A DNA stretch of 64,000 nt from Osedax fenrisi (Eukaryota > Annelida > Polychaeta > Sabellida > Siboglinidae), in assembly GCA_964019155.1 (NCBI GenBank), contig OZ025240.1, forward strand, positions 37,083,473 to 37,147,472, read 5' to 3'. Within the stretch, counting starts at the first letter, position 1; each line of letters opens with the position of its first letter. Under the pieces are notes generated by a model. It saw nothing but the letters and a program-made list of their open reading frames with translations, did no database searches and was not told the origin of the DNA. The position numbers were made by a program, and so were the translations under genes. This document shows, piece by piece, positions 22,379 through 35,660 of this stretch.

Positions 22379-24765
22379 AGAGTTATCATAGGCTACATTT
22401 AGAGTTATCATCAGCTACATTTAGAGTTATAATCAGCTACATTTAGAGTTATCATCAGCTACATTCAGAGTTATCATCAGCTAGATTTAGAGTTATCATC
22501 AACTACATTTAGAGTTATCATAAGCTACATTTAGAGTTATCATCAGCTACATTTAGAGTTATCATCAGCTACATTTAGAGTTATCATAGGCTACATTTAG
22601 AGTTATCATCAGCTACATTTAGAGTTATCATCAGCTACATTCAGAGTTATCATCAGCTACATTTAGAGTTATCATCAGCTACATTTAGAGTTATAATCAG
22701 CTACATTTAGAGTTATCATAGGCTACATTTAGAGTTATCATCAGCTACATTCAAAGTTATCATCAGCTACATTTAGAGTTATCATCAGCTACATTCAGAG
22801 TTATCATCAGCTACATTTAGAGTTATCATCAGCTACATTTAGAGTTATAATCAGCTACATTTAGAGTTATCATAGGCTACATTTAGAGTTATCATCAGCT
22901 ACATTTAAAGTTATCATCAGCTACATTTAGAGTTATCATCAGCTACATTCAGAGTTATCATCAGCTACATTTAGAGTTATCATCAGCTACATTTAGAGTT
23001 ATAATCAGCTACATTTAGAGTTATCATAGGCTACATTTAGAGTTATCATTAGCTACATTTAAAGTTATCATCAGCTACATTCAGAGTTATCATCAGCTAC
23101 ATTTAGAGTTATCATCAGCTACATTCAGAGTTATAATCAGCTACATTTAGAGTTATCATAGGCTACATTTAGAGTTATCATCAGCTACATTCAGAGTTAT
23201 CATCAGCTACATTTAGAGTTATAATCAGCTACATTCAGAGTTATCATCAGCTACATTTAGAGTTATCATAGGCTACATTTAGAGTTATCATCAGCTACAT
23301 TTAAAGTTATCATCAGCTACATTTAGAGTTATCATCAGCTACATTCAGAGTTATCATCAGCTACATTTAGAGTTATCATCAGCTACATTCAGAGTTATAA
23401 TCAGCTACATTTAGAGTTATCATAGGCTACATTTAGAGTTATCATCAGCTACATTCAAAGTTATCATCAGCTACATTTAGAGTTATCATCAGCTACATTC
23501 AGAGTTATCATCAGCTACATTTAGAGTTATATTCAGCTACATTTAGAGTTATCATAGGCTACATTTAGAGTTATCATAAGCTACATTTAAAGTTATCATC
23601 AGCTACATTTAGAGTTATCATCAGCTACATTCAGAGTTATCATCAGCTACATTTAGAGTTATCATCAGCTACATTCAGAGTTATAATCAGCTACATTCAG
23701 AGTTATCATCAGCTACATTTAGAGTTATCATAGGCTACATTTAGAGTTATCATCAGCTACATTTAAAGTTATCATCAGCTACATTTAGAGTTATCATCAG
23801 CTACATTCAGAGTTATCATCAGCTACATTTAGAGTTATCATCAGCTACATTCAGAGTTATAATCAGCTACATTTAGAGTTATCATAGGCTACATTTAGAG
23901 TTATCATCAGCTATATTCAGAGTTATCATCAGCTACATTTAGAGTTATAATCAGCTACATTCAGAGTTATCATCAGCTATATTTAGAGTTATCATAGGCT
24001 ACATTTAGAGTTATCATCAGCTACATTTAAAGTTATCATCAGCTACATTTAGAGTTATCATCAGCTACATTCAGAGTTATCATCAGCTACATTTAGAGTT
24101 ATCATCAGCTACATTCAGAGTTATAATCAGCTACATTTAGAGTTATCATAGGCTACATTTAGAGTTATCATCAGCTACATTCAGAGTTATCATCAGCTAC
24201 ATTTAGAGTTATAATCAGCTACATTCAGAGTTATCATCAGCTACATTTAGAGTTATCATAGGCTACATTTAGAGTTATCATCAGCTACATTTAAAGTTAT
24301 CATCATCTACATTTAGAGTTATCATTAGCTACATTCAGAGTTATCATCAGCTACATTTAGAGTTATCATCAGCTACATTCAGAGTTATAATCAGCTACAT
24401 TTAGAGTTATCATAGGCTACATTTAGAGTTATCATCAGCTACATTTAGAGTTATAATCAGCTACATTTAGAGTTATCATAGGCTACATTTAGAGTTATCA
24501 TCAGCTACATTTAGAGTTATAATCAGCTACATTTAGAGTTATCATAGGCTACATTTAGAGTTATCATCAGCTACATTTAGAGTTATAATCAGCTACATTT
24601 AGAGTTATCATAGGCTACATTTAGAGTTATCATCAGCTACATTTAGAGTTATAATCAGCTACATTTAGAGTTATCATAGGCTACATTTAGAGTTATCATC
24701 AGCTACATTTAGAGTTATAATCAGCTACATTTAGAGTTATCATTAGCTACATTCAGAGTTATCAT
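22379..24765 (+). repeat. 22-bp minisatellite array 1 (~108 units)
   Basis: Tandem units of the form AGAGTTATCATCAGCTACAT plus TT. Variants include ATAATC for ATCATC, ATAGGCTAC for CAGCTAC, and TTCAGAG or TTAAAG for TTTAGAG. The variants follow each other in fixed order, making higher-order repeats; the last ~350 bp repeat a three-unit (66-bp) block. There are no unique spacers and no coding frame, as 22 is not a multiple of 3. Confidence 0.97.
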
Positions 24766-24779
24766 TTGCGCAATCGTAG

Positions 24780-24879
24780 ATGAAGGAAGCCTTCTACGCA
24801 ATCTGATCTCTTCGAACAAGCAGCCTCACATATACATACGCCTCACCATGCCCACCAAACAACAGAAGATCCTCCTCGA
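24780..24879 (+). CDS. Duplicate exon 15'
   Basis: Same acceptor (AATCGTAG) and a donor CGA|GTTAGT that is better than the original's GTTGGT. Five codons differ from exon 15: four synonymous and one Ser to Tyr. Only about 14 bp of the upstream intron survive before minisatellite sequence starts. Confidence 0.8.
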
Positions 24880-25832
24880 GTTAGTTAAGATGATACACAT
24901 AACATTATTACACATGTAGTAATAATACACATAGAACCACTATAACCATTATGATGGTATACATAGCACTGCTATATACACACTGCCAGTATACATAGTA
25001 CCAGTACACATACTGCTATTACCCATAATGATAGTACACTGAGTACATACATGTCTTTCTAGTTATAACGATTAGAATACAATACATAGATATTACACTG
25101 TCAATAGGATTCTATATTAGCCTTTGTGTAGGTGCAATAATTTATCTTTTATACAAAATTGTACAACTATTACTATGATTCAATAAGCATTTTATCAATG
25201 TTAATATCTAAAAAATAAATTCTCTGATTTAGAGACTAGTCATAATATATGACCTCCTTAACACATATGATACCTTGATACCTAGATGAATACATTTTAC
25301 TGATGCCAATACTGCTAACACCTATTTGCTGTGTCTGAATAATAACAAATACATACTACACATTCTATAATGAATTTACGAACACCAGAAATTATTATAA
25401 TTATTATTATGATTATGAAATATTATTAACAACTATGTATCCTAACGAATCGAATACAATACAACGAATACATTAACTTATTACATCGGTAGTACGTTGC
25501 CCGAAATAGTGGTGGCAAGTTCCTGTTACATCCAGTACATGTCGCTCTATCGCGAGCTTCTCACGGACGCCCTTGTCCGCGATAGGTTTGACCTTCACTC
25601 GACCGGTTAGCCTCTGATGCGTCATCGTTATTACGCAATCGTAATTACGTAATCGTTGTTATGCAATACGCTAGCTATTATGTAATAACGGGTCTCTACA
25701 TGCGGGTTAGCTCCACTATAAACAATAGTTACCATGTTTTCACCTAGAAATAACTTCAGTGTTATTTACACTCTCTAAAAACTTAGTTACATATTCATAT
25801 ATACACATATATACACATATATACACATATAT

Positions 25833-25893
<61 letters not shown>

Positions 25894-26759
25894 CATATAT
25901 ACACATATATACGTATATACGTGTTATTTAAACCTAAATAACTAATAAAGCAGTTTCAGTATAGTACAATATGTATACGTGTAACTTTCTGTATACATAA
26001 GTAATTAGAAATTTATATTGTGACATTATATGATATTAAGAATTATTTTAATTGTAATAATAATTAAAACGTTTATAATATTATTTATTAATGTAAAGAT
26101 TAATTCATTAATCGATCTCTTATTTTAATTATTGTTTATCTACCTCGTCATTGTAATTCGATGTATCATTCCTAAGTTTCTATCTCCCATAACCCATAGT
26201 TCCCATCGGGCGTGAATTAATATCGCGTGCCTCAATGAACCCTTACGACGATGATAATAATGATTGCTTACCTCGCGATTATATTTAGTGTACGGCCCGA
26301 TAATAGCAAACTGTCCGGCGGTGTGCGATCAGTCTGACTTCATGGACGTGCTCAGGGTTTGTGTTGATGGTGATGTGCTTGTTATTACGATGGTGATGTG
26401 CTTGTTATTACGATGGTGATGTACGTGTTATAACCTTTAACCTATAACCTCTAGGGTAATACATTAACTATATCTTTTATTAATACAATATATTTAAATA
26501 AGTAAACATATAGTAAACGTACTAACATATTAAATATTGAAAATTAATGCAATTGAAAAGTGTAATTTAAATATTTTAATAGTATTTGGAACAAATATTA
26601 TGAAATACATTTCTAATTTTCCGCAAACCGCAAACCATTTAATATTAGCGCTATTAATAGCATTTGAAAATATTCTCATCAATAATATCTAAATATTCAC
26701 ATTGAAATTATTGTGATTATATTACTTATGCCTATAACTATTACACTATACTTGGCTAT

Positions 26760-26801
<42 letters not shown>

Positions 26802-29800
26802 ATCTTTAAACATGTAATTATCTAATCCGAAGCTACTTATAAATTGATATGTTATCATATCACATCTATGTACAAGTATTATACACATGTTATGTGTGGC
26901 ATGTGTCACATGTCATCTTACCTGTCACTAATATCACAATAATGTTTACACAGTCATCTTGGGCTGAATACCAGAGCAAGAACAAAAGAATGCTCGGCTC
27001 CCTAATCACGAAGGTAGATGTACTTTAGTGTACCTGTATGGTATATACTAGGGGAAAATAGAGAATATGACTCATAAACTAGTGAATTCATATGTTTCAT
27101 TATATATAAATAATATATATAAATAATAATAAGATATAAATGTATATATGTAAAGATGTAATATTTATATATAAATATATGTAAATATATAAATAACATA
27201 ATAAAATACTAATATATATTCTAAATAAGTAACTATAATTAATATATTACTTTAATAATATTTACATACATTTATTATTTTTTAGTATTGTATAAATTAA
27301 AAAAGTTATGAGAAATTGATAATATTGTTTCTATCAATGGATAATGAGAAATTTTAAAAAATTATAAAAAATACAAAACTGTAAAAGGTTATTCAACATA
27401 AAGAGGTCATTCTATAATAAGAATAATAAATAAATACATATAGTGAAAACATAAATATCAATTAAACTGGATAATACAATATTAAAAAAAAATATATTTA
27501 TATTCATAAATATATTTATGTATGGCACGACGGACTATGGTCAATACATAAGTACGGCATAAACTATAAAATTATAACAATGATAAAAGATCTATACAAT
27601 AGTTCTACTAGCGCGGTTTATTAAATAATATAAAGGTGACATATTCAAAACAACAGTTGGAGTACGCCAGGGATGCCTACTATCTCATGTATTGTTTAAT
27701 GTATTCCTTGAAGATATAATGGCTGAAATACAAAATAATCATGTTTCATCGATATCAACTAGCAGTTTTCCACTATCAAACCTAAGATTCGCAGACGATA
27801 TAGATCTAATAGCTGGATCAAACAAAGAGTTACAAGAGCTCACAGATAAACTATCAAGTAATGCTAGCAAATACGGCATGGAAATTAGTGTTGAAAAAAT
27901 CAAAGGAATGGTAAACACTGTTTACTAAACAGCAACGATAAAAACTCTACGGTAGCAAACTAGAAGAAGTCGAGCATTTATCTAAGGCGGAACATGCGAT
28001 CGAGAAGTAAAAATAAGACTTGCGCAAGTAACGGCAGCTATGGTAAGATCAACCACGATTTGGAATAGCACTCACATTAGATTCAAGCTTAAGTATAACT
28101 TATATAGATCATTAATATTATAAATACTGACTTATGGCTGTGAATCATGGACACTGAACTCTTACAAAATTCAAGCTTTCGAGAATAAATCTCAATGAAA
28201 ACTACTATGCATAACGTATATAGAAGGTAAAACAAACGTATTTATCAACAATACAATTAAAGAACTAATAGGTACAATTGAGCCACTATTACAGACCGTA
28301 AGACGACGTCAATTAAAATTGTTCAGGCATACCTCAGACACAATAGTATCAGTAAAACCATTATACAAGGAATGGTTGAAGGACCAAAAGAGGTAGACCG
28401 AAGTGGAAATACATCGACGATATCAAAGAGTGAACGTATATATATGTTGATGAAATATACGAAGTACAATAGAGTGATAAACGGAGAAGAAGATGTGTTG
28501 CTACCTCCGAGTTAAGTCCCCCTACGATTTTCGAGTCACGGGACAAAAGAAAGAAGAAGATTTATAATATCGTAGAAATAACGAAAAATAATAAAACATG
28601 ATTAATAATAAATAATAAGGGTGCATACCCTGTCCGGACCATTACAAGTGGTCTTAAAATAATATTTAGAAGTGTTCTTATTAATTGTGTATATATAAAT
28701 GATCGGATCTCGTTAAAGCCTGAGAGAGGCTTCGAAGGGACATTAGAGCCATATGGTTATAAGTAAAAACTTCATCTAAGTTCTGGATGGGATGAAAGGA
28801 CTCCAACAAAATAAAATAACAATACATAATATAATGTATTTAATAATTTGATAAATGGGGGACCTAGAAATATTTGTAAAATTTGTTTGTAACTTATATA
28901 AATTGAATATTTCTTAACTTTGCAACCTTTAATAGTAATCTATTATTAATTCTATATTCAACTATTTATATAATAAATTTGGTATATATATTACAAAACA
29001 ATCATTTTATAGATGAAACTATGAAATTTCAAATAAAATAATAAATATTCAAAACTCTCTCTCTGTATTTAATTTATGTATCATCTTTAATAGTTTGTGT
29101 TATTTCAATGTTACAATAAAGACATTTACTAAATATAATCTTCTAATCATACATAGGATAAATATAAATAAAAATATTAAATAATAAATTAAATTTAAAA
29201 GATTAACATTTATTTAGTAAAATATACTCGAATACTCTTATATTGTAGTGCTTTTAGGCTCTAGATAGATTGTTGACCTATTACATTATAATGATCATTT
29301 TAATAAAATAAATAAATTATAAATTTGATAACCACATTTCTAGAGAGATACCGAATACTTGAAGGAACAATTCCGGTGCGTGTTCCTAAAGAATGTGTTC
29401 CCCTTGTTGAACATCACAAGCATGCCGACCTTCAACTCTACGGACTCCACCGTTACTCAAGTTCATACGACATTAATTAACCTTTAACCTTTAACCGCTA
29501 GGTTTATTCACTCCTTCTAGTTGCGTTGCAGCTACTCAGGCGTGATACATAACTATATCGGTAGCATTTAAATAATTATTATAATATAGTACAAATTTAC
29601 CATTACTTTAATCAGTTAATATTACCTATTTTTTATATTAATTTAATTTGTATATTTACGTATTATATATTTAATATTGATTTAGTCTACTTACTATTTA
29701 TATAACCTGTATATTTAATATATTCACGTTATTCTACATATATTAATAAATACATTGGAATTAGTCAATTGTTGTACATTTTCTACATTAATATGTTATC

Positions 29801-30226
29801 ATAATGTTCTTGTGGAATTAGTAACTGAGAGTTTCACTATTTCACTGACTTTTATTATGATTTATAGTTGATTGATTGATAATTTATTTAAGAAAATACA
29901 TAGTCGAAATATATAATCGAAAGTATAAAGTATGAGTATTTTCTAACGATAATATACGTCATAGTAATAATCAAAGAATTATGCGAAATTAAAATATTAG
30001 TAGTTACTATAGTTGGCATATATTATAATAGAATTATGATTCTTTTTACTTATATCTGTTATTGTCATTTCAGTTGCGGGAAACTGAAATAAAACAATTG
30101 AAATCATTGGACAAGAGTTCTCCGACCTACTTATTGACCTCTGGAGCCGTACAGCATCGGCCATTTGACATCAAAGAACTGTGCTTCAATCCGATTGGTC
30201 CTAATTGTATAGGACCTATTAGATAA
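24780..30226 (+). CDS. Partial tandem duplicate of NPHP1 (exons 15-20 only)
   Basis: Six exons equivalent to NPHP1 exons 15-20 recur in the same order and orientation, beginning 14 bp after a minisatellite junction. Reading frame, phases, splice sites and stop are all intact. No equivalent of exons 1-14 and no start precede it, so it cannot encode nephrocystin alone. It could serve as a second set of 3' exons for the upstream gene (exon 14 to exon 15', skipping about 11 kb), be a transcribed fragment, or be non-functional. Exons 15'-18' differ from the originals at 14 positions, of which 12 are synonymous. Exons 19'-20' are identical. Alternatively the copy is the second haplotype wrongly assembled in tandem. 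Confidence 0.85.
25493..25605 (+). CDS. Duplicate exon 16'
   Basis: Five single-base differences from exon 16 by hand alignment, all at third codon positions and all synonymous. Acceptor CGGTAG and donor ACCG|GTTAGC are retained. Confidence 0.85.
26289..26356 (+). CDS. Duplicate exon 17'
   Basis: Two differences from exon 17: one Phe to Cys change in the NFP motif and one synonymous Asp codon. Acceptor and donor are retained. Just downstream, a 27-bp block (GATGGTGATGTGCTTG...) is tandemly repeated, which the original lacks. Confidence 0.85.
26954..27013 (+). CDS. Duplicate exon 18'
   Basis: Two differences from exon 18, both synonymous (Ile and Thr codons). Acceptor ACACAG and donor AAG|GTAGAT are retained. 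Confidence 0.85.
27520..28820 (+). mobile_element. RTE-like non-LTR retrotransposon, decayed (copy 2)
   Basis: Duplicate of the element at 18870, lacking motif A because of the ~0.9-kb deletion. The stretch 27692-27928 keeps a longer open frame than copy 1, including LRFADDIDLIAGSNKELQEL and SKYGMEISVEKIKGMV. The region from about 28120 onwards is nearly identical to copy 1. Confidence 0.8.
29344..29460 (+). CDS. Duplicate exon 19'
   Basis: Identical by eye to exon 19 over all 117 bases, including splice sites. It lies in the nearly invariant part of the duplication. Confidence 0.85.
30074..30226 (+). CDS. Duplicate terminal exon 20' with stop
   Basis: Identical by eye to exon 20 over all 153 bases, including the TAA stop. 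The flanking introns and 3' sequence are also almost unchanged. Confidence 0.85.
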   Translation: MRETEIKQLKSLDKSSPTYLLTSGAVQHRPFDIKELCFNPIGPNCIGPIR

Positions 30227-30957
30227 TCATAACTAATTATAAATCTGTAATGTAATTACTAATTAGTATTACTTAAGTTAAATCTTCTTTTATTATTTTC
30301 TTCGTTTTCTATATTTTTTATAAATTACTGGTAATTATATACACATATTTGTAAATTATACTGTGTAAAATGAATTACGAATGATGCTTTGATATGGTGA
30401 TAATTATCCAATAAATGTAAATATTTTTTAACAAATATTAGTATAAATTTCTAAACTATAATTTAAATATCACAATTCGAAAGAATATATTTAGTATATG
30501 TTCTTATTAACAATAAAATAAAGCATAAATAAATTTAAATGTATTTTAATGAATAACATTATATTAATGTATTTAAATAAATTTGATTGTTTTTAGTTAT
30601 GTGTAATTTGATTATACTTCAAAAATATATTTATTGTTAATATTAATAATCATAATTATTATTATTAATAATACTTGAATTTATAGTTTCTTTATATTTA
30701 AATAACTGATCATCTTAATAACGAAGTCAAACATAAACAATATCAATAAAATAAATACAATGAACTAGAATTTCATATTATTTTAATATAAATAATATGT
30801 TATAAATTGTAAGTCAACCTCTAGTATCATATAATATGTTCTCATATATTGTATCTAAGCTTTTTATATATATAAATATATGTAATTGAATACAAGATTA
30901 TCTTTTTATAAATATATTAACTATTAAAGATCTTATGGACCAAGAGATTTAAGATCT

Positions 30958-33900
30958 AGAGTTATTATAGGCTACATTCAGATTTATCATCAGCTACATT
31001 CAGAGTTATCATCAACTACATTTAAAGTTATCATCAGCTACATTTAGAGTTATCATCAACTACATTCAGAGTTATCATCAACTACATTTAGAGTTATCAT
31101 AGGCTACATTCAGAGTTATCATCAACTACATTTAGAGTTATCATAGGATACATTTTGAGTTATCATCAGCTATATTTAAAGTTATCATAGGCTACATTTA
31201 AAGTTATCATAGGCTACATTTTGAGTTATCATCAGCTACATTTAAATTTATCATAGGCTACATTTAGAGTTATCATCAGCTACATTTTGAGTTATCATAG
31301 GCTACATTTAAAGTTATCATCAGCTACATTCAGAGTTATCATCAACTACATTTAGAGTTATCATAGGCTACATTTTGAGTTATCATCAGCTACATTTAGA
31401 GTTATCATCAGCTACATTTAGAGTTATCATAGGCTACATTAAGAGTTATCATCAGCTACATTTAAAGTTATCATAGGCTACATTTAGAGTTATCATCAGC
31501 TACATGCAGAGTTATCATAGGCTACATTTTGAGTTATCATCAGCTACATTTAAAGTTATTATAGGCTACATTTAGAGTTATCATAGGCTACATTTTGAGT
31601 TATCATCAGCTACATTTAAAGTTATCATCAGCTACATTTAGAGTTATCATCAGCTACATTTAGAGTTATCATCAGCTACATGCAGAGTTATCATAGGCTA
31701 CATTTTGAGTTATCATCAGCTACATTTAAAGTTATCATCAGCTACATTTAGAGTTATTATAGGCTACATTTAGAGTTATCATAGGCTACATTTTGAGTTA
31801 TCATCAGCTACATTTAAAGTTATCATCAGCTACATTTAGAGTTATCATCAGCTACATGCAGAGTTATCATAGGCTACATTTTGAGTTATCATCAGCTACA
31901 TTTAAAGTTATCATCAGCTACATTTAGAGTTATCATCAGCTACATTTAGAGTTATCATCAGCTACATGCAGAGTTATCATAGGCTACATTTTGAGTTATC
32001 ATCAGCTACATTTAAAGTTATCATCAGCTACATTTAGAGTTATTATAGGCTACATTTAGAGTTATCATAGGCTACATTTTGAGTTATCATAGGCTACATT
32101 TTGAGTTATCATCAGCTACATTTAAAGTTATTATAGGCTACATTTAGAGTTATCATATGCTACATTTTGAGTTATCATCAGCTACATTTAAAGTTATCAT
32201 CATCTACATTTAGAGTTATCATCAGCTACATTTAGAGTTATTATCAGCTACATGCAGAGTTATCATAGGCTACATTTTGAGTTATCATAGGCTACATTTA
32301 AAGTTATCATCAGCTACATTTAGAGTTATTATAGGCTACATTTAGAGTTATCATAGGATACATTTTGAGTTATCATCAGCTATATTTAAAGTTATCATAG
32401 GCTACATTTAAAGTTATCATAGGCTACATTTTGAGTTATCATCAGCTACATTTAAATTTATCATAGGCTACATTTAGATTTATCATCAGCTACATTTTGA
32501 GTTATCATAGGCTACATTTAAAGTTATCATCAGCTACATTCAGAGTTATCATCAACTACATTTAGAGTTATCATAGGCTACATTTTGAGTTATCATCAGC
32601 TACATTTAGAGTTATCATCAGCTACATTTAGAGTTATCATAGGCTACATTAAGAGTTATCATCAGCTACATTTAAAGTTATCATAGGCTACATTTAGAGT
32701 TATCATCAGCTACATGCAGAGTTATCATAGGCTACATTTTGAGTTATCATCAGCTACATTTAAAGTTATTATAGGCTACATTTAGAGTTATCATAGGCTA
32801 CATTTTGAGTTATCATCAGCTACATTTAAAGTTATCATCAGCTACATTTAGAGTTATCATCAGCTACATTTAGAGTTATCATCAGCTACATGCAGAGTTA
32901 TCATAGGCTACATTTTGAGTTATCATCAGCTACATTTAAAGTTATCATCAGCAACATTTAGAGTTATTATAGGCTACATTTAGAGTTATCATAGGCTACA
33001 TTTTGAGTTATCATCAGCTACATTTAAAGTTATCATCAGCTACATTTAGAGTTATCATCAGCTACATGCAGAGTTATCATAGGCTACATTTTGAGTTATC
33101 ATCAGCTACATTTAAAGTTATCATCAGCTACATTTAAAGTTATCATCAGCTACATTTAGAGTTATTATAGGCTACATTTAGAGTTATCATAGGCTACATT
33201 TTGAGTTATCATAGGCTACATTTTGAGTTATCATCAGCTACATTTAAAGTTATTATAGGCTACATTTAGAGTTATCATAGGCTACATTTTTAGTTATCAT
33301 CAGCTACATTTAAAGTTATCATCATCTACATTTAGAGTTATCATCAGCTACATTTAGAGTTATTATCAGCTACATGCAGAGTTATCATAGGCTACATTTT
33401 GAGTTATCATAGGCTACATTTAAAGTTATCATCAGCTACATTTAGAGTTATTATAGGCTACATTTAGAGTTATCATCAGCTACATTTAAAGTTATCATCA
33501 GCTACATTTAGAGTTATCCTCAGCTACATTCAGAGTTATCATCAACTACATTTAGAGTTATCATAGGCTACATTTTGAGTTATCATCAGCTACATTTAAA
33601 GTTATCATCAGCTACATTTAGAGTTATCATCAGCTATATTTAGAGTTATCATAGGCTACATTTAGAGTTATCATCAGCTACATTTAAAGTTATCATAGGC
33701 TACATTTAGAGTTATCATAGGCTACATTTAGAGTTATCATCAGCTACATTTTTAGTTATCATCAGCTACATTTAAAGTTATCATCAGCTACATTTAGAGT
33801 TATCATCAGCTACATGCAGAGTTATCATCAGCTACATTTTTAGTTATCATCAGCTACATTTAAAGTTATCATCAGCTACATTTAGAGTTATCATAGGCTA

Positions 33901-34168
33901 CATTTAGAGTTATCATCAGCTACATTTAGAGTTATCATCAGCTACATGCAGAGTTATCATAGGCTACATTTAAAGTTATCATCAGCTACATTTAGAGTTA
34001 TCATCAGCTACATGCAGAGTTATCATCAACTACATGCAGAGTTATCATAGGCTACATTTAGAATTATCATAGGCTACATTTAAAGTTATCATCAGCTACA
34101 TTTAGAGTTATCATAGGCTACATTTAGATTTATCATAGGCTACATTTAGAGTTATCATAATTTACATT
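30958..34168 (+). repeat. 22-bp minisatellite array 2 (~145 units)
   Basis: Same 22-bp unit as array 1 but with its own variants (CATTTTGAGTT, CATGCAGAGTT, TCATCAACTAC) that array 1 lacks. Rare marker units recur exactly 1210 bp apart (GGATACATTTTG at 31146 and 32356; CATTAAGAG near 31441 and 32651). This shows a 55-unit block that was itself duplicated. The array fades into AT-rich sequence at ATAATTTACATTTTAATC. Confidence 0.96.
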
Positions 34169-35611
34169 TTAATCAGTATATAGTAATATAATATTTGCAT
34201 ATTTTTTGTATACACACATTTCTAATATTCTCTTTTTAATATTTCATATAAGGTAAGTGTATTTTTTTTTAATTTTTATAAATAATCTTTATAATATTTA
34301 CATATGCTTTCTATTCTATTTCATAGACATTTAAGTTTCACTTAAATTGTAATGTTCCATTCTTATAATTCTAAATAATTTATGTTGTAAGTTTATTTTG
34401 TTAATGTGAATTAATAAGGGTAGTATACTTATAGGTAGCCTATCATATCCTATATTTACCAATATTGTTAAGTCTAGTACATTTCTTACTTAAATATGTA
34501 ATACCTAACACGTGCAAGTATACTAGACACCTATACCTATACAAATATTGGAATAATCATATAATATATTAATAGTAAGATCTCCTACATAGAGGTAATT
34601 ATAATAATCATATTATTAAATAAAAAGTCTTTAAAATCATTTATATCGTGAGAATGACATAGTGTATACTATTTACAGATTTCTGCAGACATTATTGCCT
34701 ATTTATTATCTACTTTAGTTTGAATATATTGAATATGCCTATAGGTAGTCATTCAAGTAACTAATGATTTTATGTAAAATATAATAGTATATACATTATT
34801 AACTATGGTTAGTATGAAATAGTTGAGTCAGAAAATTATTAGTCATTCGTAGAATAGTTTAGTAGTGGGTAAGTCGATATATGGAACTTTAAGTTGTCTT
34901 TATATTGTTGAATAGTGTGAGTTGTGATGCAGGTTTACAAGTAGGTGGTAACGAAATTAAATCTAAAAATATAAATTTGTATACTGATCGTTGGTATCAT
35001 AGTATATATCGCTTATTAATAAGAATTCAACATATATTTACAATTATGATGATATCTATTATACATCAATAGATATTAAATAAATCTATAGATTTATTAA
35101 ATTTAATTATTTCCGGATTTCCATAGCAATTTTTATAATTTGATTTTATTTTTTTAATTTATTCTATATTTATTGAATGTAAATATTGATGTTTATAATT
35201 TATTTTATTTTTATAAATACATGTTTTTAAATAATAAACAATAAAATAATATTCCTATATAGACTCGCCCAAAATCATTTATTTTTTAATATTTATATTT
35301 CTCCTTTTAAATATGTAATAGAACAATGGGTTAACTTAATGGGAAATATAATATGTATGATGACTCTTTTCAGAGTTCTTTCTTTCGTGTAATGGATGAA
35401 ATTAAGTCACCAAAATAATAATAATAATAACATATATTTTCATCAAGATAACAGATGACTTATTGATAGTTTTGTTTTATCTATATATGATTATGGTACT
35501 ATATTTATAAGTAAGATTATTTATATTTAAAAAGTTATTAGGAGATGCGTTTATAAAGCCTAAATTATATACCATACCTATAGTGTATAGTATATATATT
35601 AATAGACACAC

Positions 35612-35660
<49 letters not shown>

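Larger units (their letters stand above)
24766..30957 (+). repeat. Segmental tandem duplication, unit 2
   Basis: Collinear with 15183-22378 apart from indels. The left edge fuses directly to a 22-bp minisatellite unit (GTTATCAT|TTGCGCAATCG). By eye, the part matching 15183-19550 carries many substitutions and indels, whereas the part matching 19550-22378 differs at only a handful of positions plus one ~12-bp indel near 30687. Confidence 0.93.

Noticed and set aside
22379..34168. Possible CRISPR-like array
   Set aside because: Units are contiguous 22-mers with no unique spacers, in a eukaryotic gene context; they are minisatellites.
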